The position numbers and the translations under genes are program-made. From Clostridiales bacterium (GTDB lineage: Bacteria; Bacillota; Clostridia; Saccharofermentanales; Saccharofermentanaceae), in NCBI GenBank assembly GCA_017551865.1, contig JAFZKB010000023.1, positions 62,001 to 126,000 on the forward strand: 64,000 nt of DNA, in the 5' to 3' direction. Shown in pieces: positions 25,171 through 32,416 of this stretch; the first letter of the stretch is position 1, and each line of letters starts with the position of its first letter. Below the pieces are notes generated by a model. The model was not told where the DNA came from. It worked only from the letters and a program-made list of their open reading frames with translations, and ran no database searches.

Positions 25171-25839
25171 TCAGGCCTTGATCCGCATGGCCGGGCGGAT
25201 GCCGAGGTAATGACTGAAGATTCGCGCGCCTTCGAAGAAGACGTTGCCGGCGACATAGACGAATGCGGTCAGGTATCTGGTCTTGCCCGTGGTACGGAGC
25301 CACCAGCAGCAGGTGCCCTCAAATCCCGTGTAATCGGAGACCCATACGCCGCTCTTGATGCAGTGCTCGGTCGGATAGCAGAGTCTGTCCTCATTTGTGG
25401 GGAAATACTTCTCGGATTCTTCCGCACTCAGAAGGAAGATCTTATCGTCCGTATCCTCTCCGCCTTCGGTATCAAAGTCGCGGTTGGCGGCCGTCGTCAG
25501 ATGGGAAACGACGATCTCCTTCTTCTCCTTATCGGTAAAAGAGGTGTCGTAGAATTCGCCGTTGAGCCAGCCTCTCGTGTCGCTTTCCGCCCACGTGACC
25601 GGGGTGTGTTCCTTACTGTATTCGCGCATATCCAGCGCATATTTACTGATGATCAGGGCCTCGCCTTCGTCGTTGACCTCGATCACCTGCCACTCGATCG
25701 GGTCGCCGTTATAGGTCCCGAACTTGAGTTCATCTCCCACCTTCAGTTTCGCTTTCTTCTTAAAAAGCGAGCAGCTGCAGGAAGAGACCAGGGTGGCAAA
25801 TACCATCAGCATGACTAATATACGACGTGTCTTTCTCAT
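25171..25839 (-). CDS. DUF6273-type lipoprotein
   Basis: This 222-residue protein has a lipoprotein signal peptide (VMLMVFATLVSSCSCS) and then one DUF6273 domain. The domain shows IEWQVIEVNDEGEALIISKYALDMREY, TWAESDTRGWLN, FTDKEKKEIV, then KIFLLSAEESEKYF and WWLRTTG with the final IRPAMRIKA. Such domains are common on the surface of gut Firmicutes, where a formylglycine-generating-enzyme-like fold is likely, but no function is known. The start at 25839 is chosen because AAAGGAAG lies upstream and the signal peptide begins there. The longer frame to 25902 is not supported. Confidence 0.85.
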   Translation of the reverse strand: MRKTRRILVMLMVFATLVSSCSCSLFKKKAKLKVGDELKFGTYNGDPIEWQVIEVNDEGEALIISKYALDMREYSKEHTPVTWAESDTRGWLNGEFYDTSFTDKEKKEIVVSHLTTAANRDFDTEGGEDTDDKIFLLSAEESEKYFPTNEDRLCYPTEHCIKSGVWVSDYTGFEGTCCWWLRTTGKTRYLTAFVYVAGNVFFEGARIFSHYLGIRPAMRIKA

Positions 25840-25933
25840 AAAACCAAACTTCCTTTGTCTCCGTTTATCCCCGCTGGTAGTATAACAGATTTTTCCAATC
25901 ATATCCTGATTTTGTCAAACTGAGGTTCTTTTA

Positions 25934-25963
25934 TTGAAAAAGAACTCCGAAAGAAAGTATAAT
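25934..25963 (+). promoter_or_regulatory. Sigma-A promoter of the membrane protein-larBC operon
   Basis: TTGAAA (25934-25939) and TATAAT (25958-25963) are 18 bp apart. AAGGAGG at 26015-26021 follows, 9 nt before the ATG at 26031. The four genes to 28862 have gaps below 10 bp or overlap, so one transcript is likely. Confidence 0.7.
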
Positions 25964-26030
25964 TGTTTTGTAAAGTTTTTCTTCGGGCACGTGAAAGTGG
26001 GTGTCTGAAATAATAAGGAGGCTATGAAAT

Positions 26031-26432
26031 ATGGCTTGTTTTCTGATCCCGACAACTGAAGCGATCGTAACTACGATCCTGCAGAGAGTTCTATCTTCTA
26101 AAGAAAAAAACATGGAGATCCATCACGAGGGTGATTCTTCCGAGAATCTTCCGAAGTCCGGTTTCTCCAGAAAGCTGAAATGGCTCAATAATATGCTCTG
26201 GGGTGGTTCTGCACTTCTCGCTCTCGAGCATGTATGGCACGGCGAAGTGGTTCCGTGGTTCCCGTTCCTGACGGCTGCATCCGATTCTTCTTCCCGGTCG
26301 GAGATGTTCCACGAAATGGCTACAGTCGGTGTGACTATGGCACTTCTCGTCACCGCAGTCTGGGTTGGTATGGTCGTCGTTTCTTCCCGTCTGGAGAAGA
26401 AAGCAGACAAGCCTGTTGAAGAAAAGAACTGA
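26031..26432 (+). CDS. Conserved-type small membrane protein upstream of larBC
   Basis: This 133-residue protein has a hydrophobic N-terminal helix (CFLIPTTEAIVTTILQRV), a charged stretch, one membrane segment near 61-80 (MLWGGSALLALEHVWHGEVVPWF) and a second near 100-122 (VTMALLVTAVWVGMVVV). His67 and His70 lie at the membrane edge, and His95 follows. I recall proteins beginning MACFL-x-P-T-x-EAIVTT from many anaerobes, always unnamed. AAGGAGG is 9 nt upstream; an ATG at 26024 opens only an 11-codon peptide. It pairs with the next gene and both precede larB, so a role in nickel handling or lactate metabolism is possible but not shown. Confidence 0.8.
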   Translation: MACFLIPTTEAIVTTILQRVLSSKEKNMEIHHEGDSSENLPKSGFSRKLKWLNNMLWGGSALLALEHVWHGEVVPWFPFLTAASDSSSRSEMFHEMATVGVTMALLVTAVWVGMVVVSSRLEKKADKPVEEKN

Positions 26433-26441
26433 GGTGATCGC

Positions 26442-26765
26442 ATGACATTATTAATTTCGATTTTTGCTGCGATCATCGCAACGATCGCGTGGTATAAGAA
26501 TGCTCCGAAGGACGATTGGAAGATCGGTACTCTTGCTCTGATGTACTGGGGCGCTTCCCTTATGTGGATGTGCGACGCGATCTTCGAATATGCCGAAGCA
26601 AAAGAAGAGTTCTTCCAGCCGGCCGTCGCGGATATGCTGAATGACACTTTCCTCGGATTCACCGTTATCGCACTGGGTCTTCTGATCTGGCTCGCAGTCC
26701 TTCTCATCAAGGATCCGAAGGGTGTTATTAAGAACGCTCTGAAAAAGAATGAGAACGAGAATTAA
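26442..26765 (+). CDS. Small two-pass or three-pass membrane protein, partner of the preceding gene
   Basis: This 107-residue protein has hydrophobic segments near residues 2-16 (LLISIFAAIIATIAWY), 30-47 (LALMYWGASLMWMCDAIF) and 68-88 (TFLGFTVIALGLLIWLAVLLI), then a basic tail. It starts 9 bp after the previous stop behind GAGGTG and overlaps the start of larB by 17 bp, which points to translational coupling. No family function is known to me. The constant pairing with the previous membrane protein suggests a two-subunit membrane complex. This is an inference from order and size. Confidence 0.8.
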   Translation: MTLLISIFAAIIATIAWYKNAPKDDWKIGTLALMYWGASLMWMCDAIFEYAEAKEEFFQPAVADMLNDTFLGFTVIALGLLIWLAVLLIKDPKGVIKNALKKNENEN

Positions 26766-27504
26766 GCAAATACTGGATTCTCTTGAGCGCGGTGAGATAA
26801 CTTCAGAGGAAGCTCTTCTGAAGTTAAAAGCCGCGCCTTTTGATAATCTCGGTTACGCAAAAGTGGACACGCACAGAGGTATCCGCCAGGGCGTGTCCGA
26901 GGTCATTTACGGTGCGGGAAAAACACCGGAGCAGATCTGCGGCATCATGGACTCCATGATCCAAAACGGGCAAGATCGTATCCTCATCACCCGCCTTTCA
27001 AAAGAAGCTTCGGAGGAAGTTTTCGCATCCCATAACATCACCTACTATAAAGACGCACGGATCGGAATTTACGGATCTTTTCCAGAAGCAGACGGCATCG
27101 GCCGGATCGTCGTCGCGACCGGCGGCACCAGCGATATTCCCGTGGCGGAAGAAGCCGCTATTACTGCGGAGAGCCTGGGAAATGAAGTCGTCCGTCTCTA
27201 CGACGTGGGAGTTGCAGGCCTTCACCGCCTTCTCTCCCATAAGGAAGAGATCATGTCTGCCTCCGTCATCATCGCCATCGCAGGCATGGAAGGCGCCCTG
27301 GCCAGCGTGATCGGCGGGCTTGCCGACTGCCCTGTGATCGCGGTCCCCACAAGCGTCGGCTACGGTGCTGCTTTTGAAGGATTATCCGCTCTTCTTTCCA
27401 TGCTCAATTCCTGCGCCAGCGGCGTGTCCGTCGTCAATATCGACAACGGATTCGGCGCCGGGTATCTTGCCAGCATGATCAACCATATGGAGGCGAAAAA
27501 ATGA
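26749..27504 (+). CDS. larB: LarB, nickel-pincer cofactor biosynthesis protein (NaAD carboxylase)
   Basis: This 251-residue protein carries the LarB layout: an N-terminal helical part with the L-x-x-L-x-x-G-x-I-T-x-E-E-A motif, then a domain related to the AIR carboxylase PurE with GRIVVATGGTSDIPVAEEA, VRLYDVGVAGLHRL, IIAIAGMEGALASVIGGL and VIAVPTSVGYGA. LarB carboxylates and hydrolyses nicotinic acid adenine dinucleotide as the first step toward the nickel-pincer nucleotide, the cofactor of lactate racemase and related LarA enzymes. Its ATG lies inside the end of the previous gene, and its stop overlaps the larC start (ATGA). No larA or larE is present in the window, so they must lie elsewhere if the pathway is complete. 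Confidence 0.93.
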   Translation: MRTRIKQILDSLERGEITSEEALLKLKAAPFDNLGYAKVDTHRGIRQGVSEVIYGAGKTPEQICGIMDSMIQNGQDRILITRLSKEASEEVFASHNITYYKDARIGIYGSFPEADGIGRIVVATGGTSDIPVAEEAAITAESLGNEVVRLYDVGVAGLHRLLSHKEEIMSASVIIAIAGMEGALASVIGGLADCPVIAVPTSVGYGAAFEGLSALLSMLNSCASGVSVVNIDNGFGAGYLASMINHMEAKK

Positions 27505-28862
27505 AAGTTCTCTACATCGACTGCTCCATGGGCGCCGCGGGCGATATGCTGACCGCCGCGCTTTTCGAACTTCTTCCTAAGGAAGAGCGCGAGGCTTTTC
27601 TCGAGAAGCTGAACTCCCGAGGGATCCCAGGTGTGAAATACGAAGCAGAGCCTTCCGTGAAATGCGGCATCACCGGCACGCATATGTCGGTGCTCGTCAA
27701 TGGCGAGGAAGAGGGCTGCGGCTGCGAACATGAGCATGAGCATTCCCATGAGCACGAGCACCATGATCATGTGCACGAGCATGGGCATGAGCATCACCAC
27801 AGCAGCATGCACGATATCGAGCACATTGTCGGCGGACACATGAAGCTTCCGACCTCTGTTGCTCTCGATGTTCTGGCGGTATATCAGGAGATCGCCGAGG
27901 CGGAAAGCCTCGTGCACGGCGTCCCGGTCGATCAGATCCATTTCCATGAAGTGGGTTCCATGGACGCGATCGCGGATATTTCGGCGGTCTGCCTTCTCAT
28001 GAAGAAACTTGCTCCGGACGAAGTGATCGTCTCACCGATCCACGTCGGTTCCGGCACTGTAAAATGCGCGCACGGAATCCTTCCTGTTCCTGCTCCGGCC
28101 ACGGCGCAGATCTTAAAGGGCATCCCGACATACAGCGCAGATATCGACGGAGAACTCTGCACACCGACAGGGGCTGCGCTCCTGAAGCACTTCGCAACAG
28201 GCTTTGGAAAACAGCCTCTGATGAAGACCTCCGCCATCGGCTACGGCATGGGCAAGAAAGATTTCCCGAGAGCCAACTGTGTGCGAGTAATGCTCGGTGA
28301 GTCTTTGGAAGAAGGCGTCGGAAATTCCGGATCTTTTGCATCAGCGGAAATCTCGGCGGCATCCGCTTCTTTTTCGGGAAGCGCGGCGGCGACGGTATCC
28401 GCTGCTTCGGCAGATACCGGCTCTTTTTCTCCTAACGGAGACATTATCGAGCTATCCTGCAATGTCGATGACATGACCGGCGAAGCCATCGGATTTGCGA
28501 TGGAGCGTCTTTTCGAAGCAGGTGCCAATGAAGTCTTTACCGTTCCCTGCGGCATGAAGAAATCCCGTCCGGGGATCCTGCTGCGTGTACTCTGTAAGCC
28601 CGAAGATAAAGAGAAATTCGTCACGCTTCTTTTCGAGCATACGACGACGATCGGCATCCGGGAAACGGCTATGCAGCGCTACACCCTGGACCGGCAGATC
28701 TATAAGATCGACACATCGCTGGGACCTGTGCGCGTGAAGCTTTCGTCCGGCTACGGCGTGACGAGGAAAAAGATCGAGCACGATGACCTGGCGCGCATCG
28801 CCAAAGAGAATAACATCTCCCTTTCCGAAGCGCTGCTGCGGATCCAAAAAGAAGAGAAATAA
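27501..28862 (+). CDS. larC: LarC, nickel insertion enzyme of the nickel-pincer cofactor, single uninterrupted frame
   Basis: This 453-residue protein inserts nickel into the pincer nucleotide in a CTP-dependent reaction. The start LYIDCSMGAAGDMLTAALFE is the family signature. Residues 76-104 form a histidine-rich stretch with 15 His, expected to hold nickel. In Lactobacillus, larC is split and needs a ribosomal frameshift. Here the two halves are in one frame, joined by a Ser/Ala/Gly-rich linker at about 270-313 that looks added. The C-terminal half (IIELSCNVDDMTGE, PGILLRVLC, TTIGIRE, KIEHDDLARIAKENNISLSEA) is complete. It overlaps larB by 4 bp and ends the operon before a terminator. Confidence 0.93.
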   Translation: MKVLYIDCSMGAAGDMLTAALFELLPKEEREAFLEKLNSRGIPGVKYEAEPSVKCGITGTHMSVLVNGEEEGCGCEHEHEHSHEHEHHDHVHEHGHEHHHSSMHDIEHIVGGHMKLPTSVALDVLAVYQEIAEAESLVHGVPVDQIHFHEVGSMDAIADISAVCLLMKKLAPDEVIVSPIHVGSGTVKCAHGILPVPAPATAQILKGIPTYSADIDGELCTPTGAALLKHFATGFGKQPLMKTSAIGYGMGKKDFPRANCVRVMLGESLEEGVGNSGSFASAEISAASASFSGSAAATVSAASADTGSFSPNGDIIELSCNVDDMTGEAIGFAMERLFEAGANEVFTVPCGMKKSRPGILLRVLCKPEDKEKFVTLLFEHTTTIGIRETAMQRYTLDRQIYKIDTSLGPVRVKLSSGYGVTRKKIEHDDLARIAKENNISLSEALLRIQKEEK

Positions 28863-28867
28863 AACCT

Positions 28868-28902
28868 GGCTGTCTCACAAGGCAGCCTCTTCTTTGCTTT
28901 TT
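28868..28902 (+). terminator. Intrinsic terminator of the larBC operon
   Basis: GGCTGTCT (28868-28875) pairs with AGGCAGCC (28880-28887) around a 4-nt loop, with one G-U pair. A T-rich tract TCTTCTTTGCTTTTT follows. It starts 6 bp after the larC stop. Confidence 0.75.
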
Positions 28903-29149
28903 GTTATAAAACCAGTGGTTTGGCGTTTCTTATAACACTTTATAGGGAAGCCTTTTGTATAAGACCAATGGTTTTGCTTTCCTTATAACAATTTGGGAAA
29001 TGCCTGTGTTATAAGAGACTCAAAAAGTCCGATCTTATACAAAGGAATCTCATGTTTGTTGTTATAAGAGAATGCTTTTTTGTAATCTTATGCAAAGTCC
29101 CCCCTCTTTTGTTGTTATAAGAATGCGTTGCAACACATTCTTATGCAAA
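28901..29149. repeat. Array A: five 38-bp inverted-repeat units at 52-53 bp period
   Basis: The 28863-29286 gap holds no gene but a regular array. Five units run 28901-28938, 28954-28991, 29006-29043, 29059-29096 and 29112-29149, each 38 bp. Left arms resemble TTGTTATAAGA, right arms TCTTATAACAA or TCTTATGCAAA, and right-arm start minus left-arm start is 27 bp in all five. Linkers are 14-15 bp, so unit starts are 53, 52, 53 and 53 bp apart. Loops differ except that units 1 and 2 are alike (CCAGTGGTTT and CCAATGGTTT). Unit 5 is nearly a full palindrome through an inner GTTGCAAC. It lies between the convergent larC and ttdB-like genes. A 53-bp period is not a multiple of three, so it is not coding. 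Confidence 0.88.
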
Positions 29150-29229
29150 TTCCCCTTCCTTCAACCGCTTCCTCGCATGCCTTAGGCCCTCTTCGACGCC
29201 CCATTTGATGCATTCCCATAAAAGTAAAA

Positions 29230-29267
29230 GGGCTGCGCTCTTTGTTTTGAGCACAGCCCCTTCGTTT
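29230..29267. terminator. Bidirectional intrinsic terminator
   Basis: GGGCTGCGCTC (29230-29240) pairs with GAGCACAGCCC (29249-29259) with one mismatch. T-rich sequence follows on the plus strand (TTCGTTTTT) and on the minus strand (CTTTTACTTTTA). It can end transcripts from the ttd-like operon and any that read out of the array. Confidence 0.85.
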
Positions 29268-29286
29268 TTCAGTAGTTCAATCGAAA

Positions 29287-29865
29287 TCACATGAGCTTAT
29301 CGAATCTCTCTTTAAAGATTTTCGTGTTATTCTCGAAAAGATTATTTCCCTCGGTGTCGATGGATACGACCAGCGGACCGAATTCTTTGACCTTCATGAT
29401 CCACAGAGCCTCCGGCATGCCGAGGTCCATCCACTCCACGCCCTGAAGCTCTTCGACTTCCTGCGCTGCGACGACGGCACAGCCGCCCGGATATGCGCAG
29501 TGGATCGCGCCGAACTTCTTGCAGGCCTCCGTGGTCTTTTCGAGCATACCGCCCTTACCGATGATCACGCGGATACCTGTCTGCTCGATGAAGTCCGCCT
29601 CTGCGGCTTCCATACGGCGGCTGGTGGTCGGTCCGATGGAGACCATGTACTGCTTGCCGTTTTCATCCGTTCCGACGATCGGGCCGGCGTGGATGATCGC
29701 GCCGTCTTTGAACTCGAAGTTCTCCGGCATGACCTTTTCCTTCACGACGCGCTTGTGGCCGCTGTCACGGCAGGTCGCGAGCATGCCCGTGAGGTACACG
29801 GTATCGCCGATCTTAAGATCCTTGATCTGTTCGTATGTAACAGGAGTCGTTAAAACTTTCTTCAT
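29287..29865 (-). CDS. ttdB: L(+)-tartrate dehydratase / class I fumarase beta subunit
   Basis: This 192-residue protein closely follows E. coli TtdB: MKKVLTTPVTYEQIKDLKIG, DTVYLTGMLATCRDSGHKR, FHAGPIV-like IIHAGPIVGTDENG, VSIGPTTSRRMEAAEADFIE, VIIGKGGM, and KEFGPLVVSIDTEGNNLF. It is the small subunit of a two-subunit iron-sulfur hydro-lyase that acts on L-tartrate (to oxaloacetate) or on malate/fumarate. The start at 29865 is supported by GGAGGTG 8 nt upstream and by the TtdB N-terminus; a longer frame to 29976 lies inside the alpha gene. It begins 4 bp after the alpha subunit stop. Sequence alone does not separate tartrate from fumarate as substrate. Confidence 0.88.
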   Translation of the reverse strand: MKKVLTTPVTYEQIKDLKIGDTVYLTGMLATCRDSGHKRVVKEKVMPENFEFKDGAIIHAGPIVGTDENGKQYMVSIGPTTSRRMEAAEADFIEQTGIRVIIGKGGMLEKTTEACKKFGAIHCAYPGGCAVVAAQEVEELQGVEWMDLGMPEALWIMKVKEFGPLVVSIDTEGNNLFENNTKIFKERFDKLM

Positions 29866-29869
29866 GGTC

Positions 29870-30769
29870 TTACACCTCCAGTGCTTTCTTGTGGGAAATG
29901 ATCTCGGAGGTGAGGTCTTTGTGGATGATGATCTCGCCTCTTCTTGTCGCCCAGCAGCCGGTCGTGATGCCGACACCCAGGGTCGCCGGGTGGTGCGCTG
30001 CGGCTTCGATATTTACATTCAGGACGGTGTGGCTTCCGCCGAATCCCAGCGGCGCGATGCCGAGAGAATCAAGACCCGCCTGGATCTCATCTTCAAGTTT
30101 CGCCACTTCCGGATACTGCGAACGTGTGCCGATCGGACGGAGAAGCGCCTTCTTGGAAAGCATCGCGGAGGTTGCCGCGCAGGTGCCAAGGCCGATACCG
30201 ATGCAGAGCGGCGGGCAGGCGTTTACGCCCCAGTCCAGGATCGTCTGGTAAACGAACTTCTTAATGCCCTCGACGCCCTCAAGCGGCATCAGGACCTTAC
30301 TTCTGCCGGGGAGCGAGCATCCGCCGCCGGCCATATACATACGAAGACGGAGATCCGATCCGCCCGGGACCAGATCGTACTCGATATACGGCGCGCCGTA
30401 ACCGGTGTTGTCGCCGGTATTGTGCTCGCCGAGCGGCTCAACGACATTCGGACGAAGAGGCGTCTCCAGCGTCGCCTTGCGCGCCGCTTCCACAAGCACA
30501 CTCTCGATGTCCGCAAGATACGGGAACTCCGTACCGACCTCTACAAAATACTGAAGGACACCCGTGTCCTGGCAAAGCGGACGGTGAAGCTGTTTCGCAA
30601 GAGAAAGATCCTCGATCATGCAATCGTACATCGTCTTGGCATTCCCGATCGATTCGGACTGCCGAAGCTCACGAAGTCTTTTCTCGACATCATCCGGAAG
30701 ATAGATGCCCGTCATGGCGGTAAAATCCTGCACCGTGCGGACAAATTGCTGTCTTAAAGATTCATCCAT
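29870..30769 (-). CDS. ttdA: L(+)-tartrate dehydratase / class I fumarase alpha subunit
   Basis: This 299-residue protein follows TtdA along its length. It has RPLCQDTG (Cys66), PLRPNVVEPLGEHNTGDNTG, MYMAGGGCSLPGRSKVLMP and NACPPLCIGIGLG, which carry the cysteines expected to bind the 4Fe-4S cluster, then LSKKALLRPIGTRSQYPEVA and GITTGCWATRRGEIIIHKDL. It is the catalytic large subunit of an oxygen-sensitive hydratase. The start at MDESLRQQF (30769) matches the family length; a frame to 30790 adds seven residues. In a fermenter it could feed tartrate into oxaloacetate or serve as fumarase in a partial reductive TCA branch. The high similarity to Ttd over Fum is seen, and the substrate is inferred. 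Confidence 0.88.
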   Translation of the reverse strand: MDESLRQQFVRTVQDFTAMTGIYLPDDVEKRLRELRQSESIGNAKTMYDCMIEDLSLAKQLHRPLCQDTGVLQYFVEVGTEFPYLADIESVLVEAARKATLETPLRPNVVEPLGEHNTGDNTGYGAPYIEYDLVPGGSDLRLRMYMAGGGCSLPGRSKVLMPLEGVEGIKKFVYQTILDWGVNACPPLCIGIGLGTCAATSAMLSKKALLRPIGTRSQYPEVAKLEDEIQAGLDSLGIAPLGFGGSHTVLNVNIEAAAHHPATLGVGITTGCWATRRGEIIIHKDLTSEIISHKKALEV

Positions 30770-30874
30770 AATGTGTCCTCCAAATTCCATAAAAAAGCTG
30801 ATTTAGCAAACAAAAGTATCCCACATCCCCCGCCATTTTTCAAGGCGGACGCGTTTCTTCCGGCGTTCTTTTCC

Positions 30875-30955
30875 TTCTCGAAAAGATCCCTCTCCTGCCG
30901 CTCTTTCTTCTTGAAAATATCCGCTCCCCGCTACCTTTTCCTCTCGAAAAGATCC
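30875..30955. repeat. Three tandem 33-bp repeats just after the acyltransferase gene
   Basis: Copies start at 30875, 30908 and 30941, exactly 33 bp apart, each with a core like CTCGAAAAGATCC (middle copy TTGAAAATATCC) followed by a CTGCCGCT-like tail. On the minus strand they would encode 11-residue repeats (GSFREEKVAG, GYFQEERAAG, GSFREGKERR) in a frame that differs from the acyltransferase stop at 30957. The multiple-of-three period suggests a past or alternative coding role. Confidence 0.7.
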
Positions 30956-30956
30956 G

Positions 30957-32324
30957 TTATCTGCCGCTTCTTCCTTCCCTCCCGGCTCTTGCGATCTTAT
31001 AGAGTTCCTCCGCAGCGATCCTGGTCTTCGCGACCACATCTTTTTTCTTCGGGAAGCAGTAGTACAGGCAGTCCTTCTTGCCGATGCAGATCACATCACC
31101 GATCTCATACCAGAAATAATCGGAATAAAGGCTGTAGTTTTCTTTCGGTGACTGGGTGTAGTGGAGCCGCCCGTCGCAGCCATCCAGCGTAAATCCGCCC
31201 GCATCGTGGCGAAGGGTCCCGGACCCCACCATATAAAGCGATTCAAAGTCAACAATGATGCCGATATCGACGTCCGTGTCCAGAAGATACGAGCCCTCCT
31301 CGATCTCCTTTCGGACGCATTCTCTCTCCCAGGCGTACCAGCTCGGGATATGCGAAAAGTCCTTCCCCTCTTTGCCCGCAAGCGCGACTGCGGCGCTGCT
31401 TTCTGGCTCGACGGCCAGGCCGCTTCCGGATGCGCCGCCTTCCCGCGCCTCGCCTGCACCCTTTTCCTGCAGCACGCCGTACTCATCGAGCTCCCATCTC
31501 ATCCCGCAGGCATGGCAGGTAAGCTCCACCCCGCGGCCTTCCATCTGCCCCTCCTGCCCGCAGCGGCAGCACTTATAGAGGATCCTGTGAAGCCCGTCGG
31601 CACGGAACGGCTCGTCGATCTTCACCTTGTTTTCTTTCTGCCACGAAAAATAGTCGAACGAGAATGCTTTGTCCAGGATCCCGTCGATCTCGTCGATCGA
31701 CCGGTCCTCGACCTCTTCTGCCGAGAGCAGGCACTCGATCGTCGCGCGCACTTTCACCTTTCTTTTCTGAAGGTTATTGTAGAGCGGATCCCTCGCAAAA
31801 GATCCGTACGTGGTGATCATAAGAACCGGCACTTTCAGCGCCTTAAAAAGCACCCCCATGCGTCGCGGCAGCGGCGTCGCCGTCCCGTCAAAGGAATAGC
31901 TCGCTTCGGGGTACATGAGCACGGAAGTCTTATTCTTCCCGATCGCGTATTTGATGTCCGTAATGAGGGAGATATCGGAAACGAATTTCCGGGTCGGGAT
32001 GCACCCGAGATTTCGCATGAGGCCTTCTTTTCCCACGAAACCATCCGACGTGCAGACGATGTTATATCTCTTCGGAAAAAGGATCTTCGACGCGATCTCG
32101 AGGTCGAGAAAACTCGAGTGGTTCATGAGGATCAGATAAGGGCCGGACCCCGCTTTTTCCATATTCTTCTTCTCGTAGGAAAACTTCACGGAGCAAAGGT
32201 CCGGGATCGCGGCAACGCGCATGACCAGGCTCAGGATGCGGCTCGGCTTTTTGGGCTTTCTATGCATCGGGCGCTCGATCTTCATGACCTCATGAAAGTC
32301 CATCTGTCTGCTCTTGATCTTCAC
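30957..32324 (-). CDS. PlsC-like 1-acylglycerol-3-phosphate acyltransferase with C-terminal extension
   Basis: This 455-residue protein contains a PlsC domain in its first 220 residues. MNHSSFLD near 67-74 is the HX4D catalytic motif, and MYPEASYSFDG near 138 stands for the FPEG substrate-binding motif. The domain acylates lysophosphatidic acid or a related lipid at the membrane. A four-cysteine zinc-ribbon-like segment (CCRCGQ, then CHACG) and about 180 further residues follow, which are unusual for PlsC but seen in clostridial relatives. Translation starts at GTG 32324 with GGAG just upstream; the next ATG has no site. Behind its stop lie 33-bp repeats that keep another frame open. Confidence 0.85.
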   Translation of the reverse strand: MKIKSRQMDFHEVMKIERPMHRKPKKPSRILSLVMRVAAIPDLCSVKFSYEKKNMEKAGSGPYLILMNHSSFLDLEIASKILFPKRYNIVCTSDGFVGKEGLMRNLGCIPTRKFVSDISLITDIKYAIGKNKTSVLMYPEASYSFDGTATPLPRRMGVLFKALKVPVLMITTYGSFARDPLYNNLQKRKVKVRATIECLLSAEEVEDRSIDEIDGILDKAFSFDYFSWQKENKVKIDEPFRADGLHRILYKCCRCGQEGQMEGRGVELTCHACGMRWELDEYGVLQEKGAGEAREGGASGSGLAVEPESSAAVALAGKEGKDFSHIPSWYAWERECVRKEIEEGSYLLDTDVDIGIIVDFESLYMVGSGTLRHDAGGFTLDGCDGRLHYTQSPKENYSLYSDYFWYEIGDVICIGKKDCLYYCFPKKKDVVAKTRIAAEELYKIARAGREGRSGR

Positions 32325-32416
32325 TTGGCTCCATCCCCCTTACATCGAAATACCCGTGACTTCATTATAACATTTCGCGCGGCGGATCTTTCCGGCCCCG
32401 CGCGGCGCCTGGCGCC

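Noticed and set aside
26024-26059. 11-codon peptide as leader peptide of the lar operon
   Set aside because: Its ATG is only 2 nt from the ribosome binding site, while the ATG at 26031 has a good spacing and a long frame.
27501-28862. Programmed frameshift in larC
   Set aside because: The two LarC halves are in one frame, so no frameshift is needed here.
28901-29149. CRISPR array
   Set aside because: Periodic spacing recalls CRISPR, but the repeated parts are short arms in alternating orientation, not direct repeats of 23-40 bp, unit sequences differ, and no cas gene is present.
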